From assembly GCF_029338275.1 (NCBI RefSeq), contig NZ_CP119789.1, positions 2,108,001 through 2,172,000 on the forward strand: 64,000 nucleotides of DNA. Direction: 5' to 3'. How positions within the stretch are numbered: the stretch's first letter is position 1; each line of letters opens with the position of its first letter. Shown here one piece after another: positions 8,970 through 17,389 of the stretch. This DNA is from Haloarcula ordinaria (lineage in GTDB: Archaea; Halobacteriota; Halobacteria; Halobacteriales; Haloarculaceae). The position numbers and the translations under genes were made by a program. Below the pieces are notes generated by a model that worked only from the letters and a program-made list of their open reading frames with translations, was not told the DNA's origin and did no database searches.

Positions 8970-9127
8970 AACGACTCGTCGGGCTCGCTGAGCGAAGCTC
9001 AGCGGTGTTTGACGAAGCGTAAGCTCGGTAAGCACGAAAATCTCTGATTTTCGGCGTTCGACGAGGAGTGAAACGACTCGTCGAGCCTGCCGAGCTTTGC
9101 TCGGTATTGTTCGACGAGGCGTAGCGA
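8954..9127. repeat. 27-nt direct repeats with interspersed perfect hairpins
   Basis: A 27-nt sequence is present identically at 8954-8980 and 9056-9082, 102 nt apart. Diverged shorter copies occur at 9006-9022 and 9109-9125. The repeat itself has GACGAG/CTCGTC arms. Between the copies are hairpins at 8986-9004 (8-bp stem CGCTGAGC, loop GAA), 9035-9053 (8-bp stem CGAAAATC, loop TCT) and 9090-9104 (6-bp stem CCGAGC, loop TTT, extendable by wobble). The first copy codes the last residues of gad (FDEE) and its stop. Confidence 0.85.
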
Positions 9128-9215
9128 TTTTCTCCGACCGGTCTCGGGGGGTTCGACGATCCGGAGGATCCATCTCACCCCAGTCTTTATCGTATCAGGT
9201 GAACAACGATAACAC

Positions 9216-9413
9216 ATGGCACGGAGCGGTAGCGGTCTGACGCCCTTCGAACACCTCTCCCGACGCTACGACGACGCTGACCTCACCTGTCCGAAGTGCG
9301 GATACGAAGACGACGACGGGTCCTGGCAGACGGTGGCCGACGGGCGACGAATCAACTACCGACACCTCTGTCCCGGGTGTGGCTACCTCCGGACGCGGAC
9401 GGTCACGCTCTGA
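9216..9413 (+). CDS. small CPxCG zinc-finger protein (HVO_0649-like)
   Basis: 65 aa with two zinc-knuckle halves, CPKCGYEDDDG and CPGCGYLRT, about 31 residues apart, enough for one four-cysteine zinc site. The haloarchaeal HVO_0649-type zinc-finger family has this pattern, with a conserved TPFEHL-like N-terminus and a YRHLCPGCG block. Function is unknown; such small proteins often act as regulators or partners. A TTTATC box about 27 nt before the ATG suggests a leaderless transcript. Confidence 0.75.
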   Translation: MARSGSGLTPFEHLSRRYDDADLTCPKCGYEDDDGSWQTVADGRRINYRHLCPGCGYLRTRTVTL

Positions 9414-9608
9414 GCACCAGGTGGGCCACGTCGCCGTGAGACCGGCAGTGGCGTCTGTACCCTGCCCGAGTGCCTTCGCGTCTCCCCCGAGACCGGGGCC
9501 GACGAGCTGGCGTCCGGGCGCGAGGAGACACTACGGCCCCTCGATTGGGCGAGAATCGGATCTCGAAGCGGTAAAACCGGGTCCGTGTCGCTGTGGATTG
9601 GACGGCGC

Positions 9609-12600
9609 TTACAGTGTGAATCGCTCGACCGTCGTCCCGGCCGTCTCGAGGTCGGTGTCCGTGGCGGCGGCGACCGTCACGCGGTTCTCGCCGGCGGCCG
9701 CGGCGACGCGCACCACGAACTCCCCGCCGGTGGTCGGTTCGCTGACGACGGTCTCCGCCGGGGTCTTGATGGCGACGAGGTCGCCGTCGGTCTGGACGGT
9801 GATGACCAGTCCGCCGGTCTCGTAGGCCGTGTCGACCCACAGTTCGGGGCCTTCGGGACGCTCGCTCCCCAGATAGCGCTCGCGAAGGACGTCGGGCGTC
9901 TCTATCGGCTCACCGGCTTCGATGCCGTGGGCGAGACGGATGAACTGCGCCATCGACCACACCAGCGGTGTGGCGGCTCCGGTCCCCTCGCCGAACGCCC
10001 AGTTGTAGTCGCTCGGGTCGTCGATGTCCCAGACCTGCTCGGGAATCATCCGGCCGGAGTTGGCGAAGTTGGCCATCGTCTCGAGGAGGCGCTGGGGGTC
10101 GTTCTCCCCGTCCGTGGTGCCTGCGAGCAGCTCGTACTCGCCGCGTTCGCCGGTGAATATCGGCCAGAGGCGACCCTTGCCGTCGCCCTCGTGGGGGTGC
10201 CACGGCGCGCCTTCGTCGTCGCGCTCCAGCTCGCCGTACCCGTCGCCGACGTAGCGGTAGAAGCCCGGGCCGTTGGGCGTCTCGACGCGGATGGTGTCGT
10301 CGACGACGTCGACGGTGTTCTGGACGACCTCGTCGTCCCACGGCTTGATGCCGAGGCGGACGAGCTCCAGGAAGCCGCCGTCGATGATCTCCCGCTCGTC
10401 GATCATCGGCCCGCCGTTAGCCAGCGCGCGCCGCGCTGCCTCGTCTGGGTTCCCGTCGCGCGTGATGCGGACGTAGTACGGAGTCTGCTCGATGCCGTCG
10501 CTTCCCTCCTGCGTAGCGGTCCAGGACTCGACGTCTTCGACCCACTGGTCGGCGACGGCGTACCAGACGAGCGCGTCGCCGAGGCTGTTCTGGTCCTCGG
10601 CGATGGCTGCCCCGCAGGCGAGGCCGGCGATTTCCGCTGCGATTGAACTCGGGGAGTAGCCGGACTCCTCCTCCCAGCGTTCCTGGGCCGTCACCGGGCC
10701 GTTGCGGACGACGTAGTCGGCCGAGCGCCGGACGTTCTCGTAGTCGTAGTCGACGTCCGTGAAGTCGAGCCCCTGCTCGGCGAGGTGGTACGCCATCACC
10801 TGCGGGAACGAGATGTTGTCCATCTGCTCGCCGCCCCAGCGCGTCCGGCCCTGGAGGTAGGTGTTCTGGGGGATGAACCCGTTCTCCTCCTGCTGGTACT
10901 CGTAGATGTACGCCAGCGCGTCCGCGGCCGTCTCCAGGTCCCCCATCGCCTCGAAGGCCGTGAACGTCTGGTAGAGGTCGCGCGACCAGACGAAGTTGTA
11001 GCCGTAACTCTTGGGCTGGTCGGAGGGGACCGCGTCGCCCCACGGGACCGAGGGGCTCGCGATGGCAGCGCCGTCGAACGTCTTGTCCTCGCAGGCCTGG
11101 ATGACCATCATCGAGGTCTTGTACTGTGCGGCCAGTTCGGGGTAGTTCTTGACCGACGCCGGCAGGTGCTTGTCCCTGAGGAAGTCCGCCCAGGAGTCGA
11201 CGTAGCCGTTCTTGACCGTATGGAAGCCACGGGTCAGCGCCCCGTCGGCCTCACCCAGCGCCCCCGCGGTGTCGGACTCCTGTGCGAAGCCGATGCCGAC
11301 CGTGTCGGCCAGTGACTGGCCGGTACCGATGCGCCCGATGAGGACGACGTTCTCCTCGGCGGCCTCGTCTCGCGGCTCCGGCACCTCGCCGTCGACGAAC
11401 AGGCTCCGGATGCGGTCGGAAGCCGCGACTTCGACGGAGGCCCAGTCGAAGCGGTCGGTGCTCGTCAGCGCGACCGCGACGTTGTAGGGTTCGCCGTCCT
11501 CGTCGACGAGCAGGTGTTCCTCGTCGTAGACGTCGAACGCCGAGGAGTCACGCGCCGCGAGCGAGTACTCGCCGGACTGGCCGAGCAGGAGGCCACGGTC
11601 CGTGTCCCCGGTGTTCGTCAGGGCCGTGTCGACCACGGTGAACACCTCGTACTCGTTGTCGTCGTCGGCCTCGAACGAGACGTTCGTGAGGATGGCGTCG
11701 TGCTTGGGGTCGGTGACGTAGTCGGCTTCGAGCGTCCACTTGTGGCCGTGGCCGTCGCCAGTCTCCTCGATCGTGTGCCGGAAGCAGAGCGCGTCCTCCT
11801 CGACGATTTCGGCGCGTCGCTCGATAGTCTCGGCGTGGTCGTCGGTGCGTGATTCGTTGTGGGTCCGGGCGACGTAGTCGGAGTCCCCGTCGCTGTCGAC
11901 GACGAGGAAGTCCATCGTCCGGAGGTTCATCGAGTCGATGCGCGGGTAGCGCGCCTCGGTGAGCGCGCCTTCGGTGAGCGTGAACCAGACCTTCGAGGGC
12001 TCCGGGTCGTCGTGGTCGGCCACCGTCGCGACGGCGTACTTCTCGCCGGTCGTCCAGTGGGGCCGTTCTTCCGGGCCGGCCGGTTTCGCCGGCGTCGGCA
12101 GCGCACCGAGGTCGCGGAGCGTGGCCGTCGCCTGCAACCGGACGGCGTGGGTCCAGCCGAGCGGCGCCGCGCTGTCCGGTTCGCCGTCGTCGAACACCTG
12201 CTCCGCGAGGAAGCCCACGTCGGTGCCAAAGGGCCCGTCGTTCAACAACAGCGAGTAGAGGTCGGAAGCGAGGTCGAGGAGGTCGTCGGGGTCGTATCCC
12301 AGCGTCTCGACGAGGATGCCCAGCTCCGCGGCGGCCCGCGCGCCCAGAGCTGTCGACACCGACCAGATCTTCTCCTCGGCCTGGTCGTGCCTCCGCCACG
12401 GGTCGCCCTCGTAGCGGACGAGGCCCGCGACGCCGTCCCCGCTGTCGCGATACAGTTTCGTCACGACGTTCTCGACGTGTTTCTCGAGTCTGACGAGGGT
12501 CTCGTCGTCGACAGATGCGATCTCCGCGTAGGCTTTCACGCCGCTGACGAGTTCGAGCGCCGCCGAGTCCGCGCGGTCGTCGAGTTTACCGTCCCGGATG

Positions 12601-14138
12601 CGGATGCCGTAGTGCTCCTGGTCCGCGCTCCAGAGGTCGTCGAGCGCGTCGAAGAGACGGGCCGCCTGTGCAGCGGCATGTTCTCTGAGGTCGCCTTCGA
12701 GCGGGGCCGTTGCCACCGTCGAGTACGCTTCGAGGAACTTCGCCGTGGTGTGCGTGAAGCGCCCGGTCATGTCCTCCCAGGCGTTCTGGCACGGCAGCGG
12801 GAGGCCGTCGTCGCCGAGACTGTCGTCGAGCCCCCGGACGGCGTTCTGAATCGTGTCGACGATTCGGGCCCGGTCCTCGGCGGAGAGCAGGTCCTCTCGT
12901 TCGGTCAGGACGGTCGCGAGATACGCGGTCACCGAGGCGCTCTGGTCGGCCTGGTACCCGCTGCCCACGCCCTCGATGCGCTCGTTCGCCCAGCCGGGGG
13001 CGAGGCGTTCGTCGACCGCCCAGATTCTGTGGGGCCAGGTGCCGTCCTCCCGCTGGGTCCGGCAGTAGAGACGGGCGCTGTCGAGCAGCTGGACGTCCAG
13101 GTCGATGCCCATCCGCTCCGAGACGTCGAGGAGCGCCGCCGACACCTCGCTGTCGTCGCGGAACCAGGTGTACCCGTACCCGCCGGTGTGCTCGAAGAAG
13201 GGGTCGAACTCGGGGGCCGCCAGCCGGGCTCCGCTCGGGGCGGTCAGGAGCGACAGTGCCCGGAGGTCGGCCGTCACCTCGTCGCTCTGGGGCGTATCCT
13301 CGGGGATGGGCGTGATAGCCCGGTCCAGGGCGGCCTGGCGGATGTCGTCGACGGAGGCGTGGGTCCGGGCGGCGTGCGTGACGTCGCTGAGGGCCTGTTC
13401 GCGCGTCGTCTCGTCGTGGTCCGACACCTGGGTGACGAGCGTCGTCTGGGCCGCGCGACCGACCTTCTCGAGGTTGGCGGCGACGACGATGTCACCGGTC
13501 AGCGACCCGCGCTCCATCTTGCCGACGTGCCGTTCACGGGGGTACTGAATCGGGGCGTCGTCGAGCAGCTCCGCCATCGTCTCGACCCGGTTGCCGACTG
13601 CCATCTCGACCTGCGTCGAGGCCGCGACGTAGTCGTGTTCGCGGCGGTGGTACACCTCGACGACGCGGTCGTCGTTGTAGCCGGCCGACTCGTGGACGAG
13701 CCGACTGACCTGTGTCTCCTTGCCTTCCGGCGCCAGCGTGAGGAAGGCGACGAACTTCGCGTCCGCGGGGACCTCGCCACGGAGCTCGACGTGGGTGAGG
13801 TGAGCACGGCCGAGCGTCAGGTCGTACTGGTGGACGCTGAACGCACCGGCGTCGTACTCCGTCTCGACCAGCGGCGTCTCCCGGTAGTAGTGCTGGCGGA
13901 TCGGGTCGATGTCGTCGAACCACTGGATCGCATCGCCGGTGTCGATACCGAATCGAGAGCGGTCGACGCCGTGGAGGCCGGACAGTTCGGCAGAGTAGTC
14001 GCGAAACGAGCCGTCCCGGTCGACGTAGATGAGGCGGTCGCCGAACCCGGAGAACGCACCGGTGGTGGTCGGTGCCTCGCCCGGAAACGGCTCGTCGAGA
14101 CGGCTCTTGTATTCGTTGAGGGCGGTTCGAAGGCGCAT
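9609..14138 (-). CDS. tandem GH15 glucoamylase / glucodextranase-type glucosidase
   Basis: 1509 aa from ATG 14138 (MRLRTALNEYKSRLDEPF); an ATG 20 codons further up gives an unlikely extension. Module 1: an N-terminal beta domain (1-300), then an (alpha/alpha)6 GH15 barrel with NAWEDMTGRFTH (E455) and FLAEQVFDD (E646). Module 2: a glucodextranase-N-like beta domain (about 700-975), then a second barrel with ERWEEESGYSPSS (E1156) and MIPEQVWD (E1367), the usual acid/base pair, then a beta tail (1420-1509). GH15 enzymes release glucose from the non-reducing ends of alpha-glucans. Usual length is 600-1000 aa, so this is a fusion. There is no signal peptide, so it probably acts in the cytoplasm on imported dextrins or glycogen. 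It is divergent from the amylase gene. Confidence 0.88.
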   Translation of the reverse strand: MRLRTALNEYKSRLDEPFPGEAPTTTGAFSGFGDRLIYVDRDGSFRDYSAELSGLHGVDRSRFGIDTGDAIQWFDDIDPIRQHYYRETPLVETEYDAGAFSVHQYDLTLGRAHLTHVELRGEVPADAKFVAFLTLAPEGKETQVSRLVHESAGYNDDRVVEVYHRREHDYVAASTQVEMAVGNRVETMAELLDDAPIQYPRERHVGKMERGSLTGDIVVAANLEKVGRAAQTTLVTQVSDHDETTREQALSDVTHAARTHASVDDIRQAALDRAITPIPEDTPQSDEVTADLRALSLLTAPSGARLAAPEFDPFFEHTGGYGYTWFRDDSEVSAALLDVSERMGIDLDVQLLDSARLYCRTQREDGTWPHRIWAVDERLAPGWANERIEGVGSGYQADQSASVTAYLATVLTEREDLLSAEDRARIVDTIQNAVRGLDDSLGDDGLPLPCQNAWEDMTGRFTHTTAKFLEAYSTVATAPLEGDLREHAAAQAARLFDALDDLWSADQEHYGIRIRDGKLDDRADSAALELVSGVKAYAEIASVDDETLVRLEKHVENVVTKLYRDSGDGVAGLVRYEGDPWRRHDQAEEKIWSVSTALGARAAAELGILVETLGYDPDDLLDLASDLYSLLLNDGPFGTDVGFLAEQVFDDGEPDSAAPLGWTHAVRLQATATLRDLGALPTPAKPAGPEERPHWTTGEKYAVATVADHDDPEPSKVWFTLTEGALTEARYPRIDSMNLRTMDFLVVDSDGDSDYVARTHNESRTDDHAETIERRAEIVEEDALCFRHTIEETGDGHGHKWTLEADYVTDPKHDAILTNVSFEADDDNEYEVFTVVDTALTNTGDTDRGLLLGQSGEYSLAARDSSAFDVYDEEHLLVDEDGEPYNVAVALTSTDRFDWASVEVAASDRIRSLFVDGEVPEPRDEAAEENVVLIGRIGTGQSLADTVGIGFAQESDTAGALGEADGALTRGFHTVKNGYVDSWADFLRDKHLPASVKNYPELAAQYKTSMMVIQACEDKTFDGAAIASPSVPWGDAVPSDQPKSYGYNFVWSRDLYQTFTAFEAMGDLETAADALAYIYEYQQEENGFIPQNTYLQGRTRWGGEQMDNISFPQVMAYHLAEQGLDFTDVDYDYENVRRSADYVVRNGPVTAQERWEEESGYSPSSIAAEIAGLACGAAIAEDQNSLGDALVWYAVADQWVEDVESWTATQEGSDGIEQTPYYVRITRDGNPDEAARRALANGGPMIDEREIIDGGFLELVRLGIKPWDDEVVQNTVDVVDDTIRVETPNGPGFYRYVGDGYGELERDDEGAPWHPHEGDGKGRLWPIFTGERGEYELLAGTTDGENDPQRLLETMANFANSGRMIPEQVWDIDDPSDYNWAFGEGTGAATPLVWSMAQFIRLAHGIEAGEPIETPDVLRERYLGSERPEGPELWVDTAYETGGLVITVQTDGDLVAIKTPAETVVSEPTTGGEFVVRVAAAAGENRVTVAAATDTDLETAGTTVERFTL

Positions 14139-14343
14139 TAGTCGGGCAACGTGGCAGACAGAGTAAAACATTGGCGGTTGGGGCAACGAAACCGGCAAAT
14201 TCCCGTCTGAAATCGGCCTTACGCCGCGTTGCGGGTGCGCCGAACCGGGGTAGAGTAGCGGTAAAGAAATGGATTAATGAGCGGGATTTCTACGCGAACT
14301 CCGAGCTCAATGAGTAAGAAACTTCAACTCGTGAAGAGGGTTC
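14139..14343. promoter_or_regulatory. shared divergent promoter region, glucoamylase and amylase
   Basis: 205 nt between the two starts. An AT-richer stretch near 14262-14290 (AAAGAAATGGATTAATGAG) is a likely core promoter for the plus-strand amylase. The short spacing suggests co-regulation of the two glucan-degrading genes. Confidence 0.5.
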
Positions 14344-16290
14344 ATGCATATGAAGCATCCAGGCCAACCTCGATTCGCGGCAGTCGGTGAGACGATAGAG
14401 CTCGCGCCGAGGGACCCGAACCCGGACGCGACGTACCAGTGGCGCATCGGCGACGCACCCGAACAGTCAGACGTAACGCTCGGCGACGACGCGGTCCTCT
14501 CTTTTCGACCGGACGTGGCGGGCCGCTACACCGTTCTCCTCTCCGGGCCGACCGGCGACCACGAACTGACGGTCCGCGTGTTCCCGTCGGACAAAGCCGT
14601 CGGCGGCCTCGCCGGCGGCGAGAGCGGTGTCAGTGGGGCAAGCGGGCAGAGCGGCTTCCGCGGCCAGAGCGGCCAGTGGTCCGGGCAGTTCAGTGGCAGC
14701 GCCCGCGGTTCGGGGACCGGGTCCGAGGGCGGCGACCAGCGTGGTCGACCACGAATCCAGCTCAGCGGCGGCGTCGAGGGCGACGACGTGGTTGTCAGGG
14801 CCACCGTCAAGACCTCGCCCACCAGTGACGCGGCCGACGAGGACCTCGACGTCGAGTTCGTCGTCGACGACCGGGACACCGTGCCCGACGGGTTCGAGAC
14901 GAGCGACCGCGAGGCGACGGCCCCACTCGACAGCGTCGACGACCCCTTCCGCATCCACGCAGTCGCGCTCGGCGAGCAGTACAGTGTCCCGGACGCCGTC
15001 CGCGTCCACCCCGACGGGGACGTCGAACTGCTGAACGACCCGCCCCAGTGGGGCAAGGAGATGACCCTCTACGAGGTGTACGTCCGTGGCTACAAGGAGG
15101 GCGACGAGGACCAGTCGGTCTTCGAGGTCATCCAGGACAACCTGGGCGAGATTCAGGACAACGGCGTCGACACGCTGTGGTTGACGCCCGTGCTCCAGCA
15201 CGACGGCTGGGACCACGGCTACAACATCACGGACTTCTTCTCGGTCGCCGACGACCTCGGCACCGAGGAAGAGTTCTCGGACCTCGTCGACGCGGCCCAC
15301 GACCGCGGGATGAAGGTCCTGTTCGACCTCGTGCTCAACCACTCCGCCCGGGACCACGAGTTCTTCAAGCGGGCACAGGCCGGCGACCCCGAGTACCGCG
15401 ACTGGTACGAGTGGCAGGACGACGGCTCTCCCGGGACGTACTTCGACTGGGAGTACATCGCGAACTTCGACTACACGAACCTCGAAGTCCGTCGCCACCT
15501 GCTCGACGCCGTCGACAAGTGGGCCGAGTACGTCGACGGGTTCCGCTGTGACATGGCGTGGGCCGTCCCGACGCCGTTCTGGCAGGAGATTCGAGAGCGG
15601 GTCCGCGAGGACCACCCCGAGTTCGTCCTGTTGGACGAGACCATCCCGTACATCGCGGACTTCCACAACCTCGCGTTCGACATCCACTTCGACACGACGC
15701 TGTATTTCACCATGCGCCAGATCGGCCGGGGCGAGGCCGATGCCGACGACGTGCTCGACGCGCTCGAACAGCGCGCGGTCACGGGCTTCCCGGACCACGC
15801 CGGCTTCATGCTCTACGTCGAGAACCACGACGAGACTCGCTACGTCGCGGAGTGCGGCCGCGAGGCGCTCGAAGCGGCCGCCGCCGCACAGTTCACCCTG
15901 CCGGGCGTCCCGATGCTGTACGCCGGCCAGGAGATCGGCGAGCGAAACCGCCGCGGCCACATCTACTGGGAGCACGCCCAGGAGGATCTGCGCGAGTACT
16001 ACCAGGACCTCACGTACACGCGGAACACTATCCCCGCCCTGCAGTACGAGGGCGACTACGAGGAAGTCCAGTACCAGTGTGACGACGACATGGTCACGGC
16101 CTTCGCCCGCGAGGACGACGAGGGCAACCGCTACGTCGTCGCGCTGAACTTCGGCGGCAACGCGGCCACCGTCTCCTTCCCCGACGAGGACGTCGACGGG
16201 TACGACGAGGTCCGGGACGAGGACGTCTCTGCGGCCGACGGTGACGCAACCGTCGAGAACGTCGCCATCCTCTACGCCGGCTCGGAGTAA
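14344..16290 (+). CDS. GH13 alpha-amylase family enzyme
   Basis: 648 aa; ATG 14350 is an equally good start. Residues 5-85 look like an Ig/PKD-type beta domain. Residues 90-140 are a Gly/Ser/Gln linker, residues 140-225 a second beta domain, and from 235 a GH13 barrel. The four GH13 regions are visible: DLVLNHS, GFRCDMAW (nucleophile D403), LLDE (acid E432) and VENHDE (D496). A C-terminal beta domain follows. No signal peptide, so a cytoplasmic maltodextrin or cyclodextrin hydrolase is more likely than a secreted amylase. It probably cuts alpha-1,4 glucans and feeds the divergent glucoamylase. Confidence 0.88.
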   Translation: MHMKHPGQPRFAAVGETIELAPRDPNPDATYQWRIGDAPEQSDVTLGDDAVLSFRPDVAGRYTVLLSGPTGDHELTVRVFPSDKAVGGLAGGESGVSGASGQSGFRGQSGQWSGQFSGSARGSGTGSEGGDQRGRPRIQLSGGVEGDDVVVRATVKTSPTSDAADEDLDVEFVVDDRDTVPDGFETSDREATAPLDSVDDPFRIHAVALGEQYSVPDAVRVHPDGDVELLNDPPQWGKEMTLYEVYVRGYKEGDEDQSVFEVIQDNLGEIQDNGVDTLWLTPVLQHDGWDHGYNITDFFSVADDLGTEEEFSDLVDAAHDRGMKVLFDLVLNHSARDHEFFKRAQAGDPEYRDWYEWQDDGSPGTYFDWEYIANFDYTNLEVRRHLLDAVDKWAEYVDGFRCDMAWAVPTPFWQEIRERVREDHPEFVLLDETIPYIADFHNLAFDIHFDTTLYFTMRQIGRGEADADDVLDALEQRAVTGFPDHAGFMLYVENHDETRYVAECGREALEAAAAAQFTLPGVPMLYAGQEIGERNRRGHIYWEHAQEDLREYYQDLTYTRNTIPALQYEGDYEEVQYQCDDDMVTAFAREDDEGNRYVVALNFGGNAATVSFPDEDVDGYDEVRDEDVSAADGDATVENVAILYAGSE

Positions 16291-16421
16291 GCAAGACCGC
16301 GCGGCCGCGACACGCCACTCGCCCGTCCGACGGGGCCGAACCCAGTGGCAGCGAGACGTCGGACCCGATTGGCTGCTGTCACAATCGCCTGATTTATGTT
16401 CCCGAGACCGAATGTCTTGGT

Positions 16422-16877
16422 ATGGGAGATTCCCGAGTCGTAGACTTGCTTCGGAAGGCCTACTCCGACGAGATCGAGACCGTGATGAACTACCAGACGA
16501 ACGCTATCGTGCTCGACGGCGTCCGCGCCGAGGAGATCAAAGAGAGCCTCCAGACGGACATCCAGGAGGAGCTGAACCACGCCGAGCAGCTCGGCCAGCG
16601 CCTCAAGCAACTCGAAGCCCAGCCGCCGGGCTCGATGGACTTCGTGGCCCGCCAGGAGTCGCTCCAGCCGCCGGAGGACTCCACCGACGTGCTGTCGGTC
16701 ATCGAGGGCGTCCTCGACGCCGAGGAGGACGCCATCGCGACGTACCGTGACCTCATCGAGGCCGCGGAGGACGCCAACGACCCGGTGACGGAGGACCTCG
16801 CGGTGACGATTCTGGCCGACGAGGAAGCGCACCGGACGGAGTTCCGCGGGTTCCGGACCGAGTACCGGAACGACTGA
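16422..16877 (+). CDS. ferritin-like di-iron protein
   Basis: 151 aa four-helix bundle. Carboxylate/His ligand patterns recur: YSDEIETVMNYQ, QEELNHAEQLGQRL, LDAEEDAIATYRDLI and LADEEAHRTEFRGF. These are the Glu...ExxH pairs of the rubrerythrin/bacterioferritin superfamily. Possible roles are iron storage or oxidative-stress detoxification. It is monocistronic on the plus strand, 131 nt after the amylase gene, with a TTTATG box near 16393. Confidence 0.82.
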   Translation: MGDSRVVDLLRKAYSDEIETVMNYQTNAIVLDGVRAEEIKESLQTDIQEELNHAEQLGQRLKQLEAQPPGSMDFVARQESLQPPEDSTDVLSVIEGVLDAEEDAIATYRDLIEAAEDANDPVTEDLAVTILADEEAHRTEFRGFRTEYRND

Positions 16878-16953
16878 GGCCGTCGGACGGTCGGGCGACG
16901 CTCGCTCGAACGGTTTCACCGGCTGAAAACTGGACTCTGTGGCGCTCGCCGCG

Positions 16954-17277
16954 TCACGGAGCGAGCACGTCGCCGTCGACGCGATTCTCGACGACTTCTT
17001 TCCGCGATGCGTCGTAGATGATGAGTCCGTACGACTCGAGTTTCGGAAGGTGGGCGTGATGGAGACGTATCTGTACGCTCTCGATATCGGGCTGGTCGTC
17101 CCGAACCGCCGTCGTGGCCCACACAGTGTGGGCGATATCCATCAGCGTCACTGTTCCATCGACTCGCTGAAGGACCGAGAGCGCCTCGCGCCGAACGTCG
17201 TCTGCGAGTAGCTCGTGCCGTTCGCTTTCCTGGAGCTGCTGTCGTTGGATACGATCTCCGTTGTCGGGGCTCGTCAT
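16954..17277 (-). CDS. DUF7344 helix-turn-helix protein
   Basis: 107 aa from ATG 17277; upstream GTG 17340 is unlikely because a TTATTATC promoter box lies only about 10 nt before it. The core LLADDVRREALSVLQRVDGTV...ESVQIRLHHAHLPKLESYGLIIYD matches the DUF7344 winged-helix pattern (helix, then R.xLHHxHLPKL...G). The family is haloarchaeal and presumed to be regulatory. It resembles the two larger DUF7344 proteins at 47-48.7 kb but has no membrane segments. The target is unknown. Confidence 0.75.
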   Translation of the reverse strand: MTSPDNGDRIQRQQLQESERHELLADDVRREALSVLQRVDGTVTLMDIAHTVWATTAVRDDQPDIESVQIRLHHAHLPKLESYGLIIYDASRKEVVENRVDGDVLAP

Positions 17278-17389
17278 ATGTTTGACCTCTGGGATACCTC
17301 CACTGAGTGACCCTGCATCCCTGCTAGTAGGACCTATCACGGACTGCTGGATAATAACCTAACCTAGAGACTTAGGTAGCAAATATCGA

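Noticed and set aside
6675..9173. Very long minus-strand open frame antisense to gad
   Set aside because: It covers the coding strand of a clear enolase-superfamily gene, is Arg/Asp/Gly/Val-rich, and has no domain; such antisense frames are expected in very GC-rich DNA.
11859..14141. 760-codon plus-strand frame inside the GH15 gene
   Set aside because: Antisense shadow with no family motif; the minus strand encodes two full catalytic modules.
14467..15975. 502-codon minus-strand frame opposite the GH13 gene
   Set aside because: Antisense shadow; the GH13 active-site motifs are on the plus strand.
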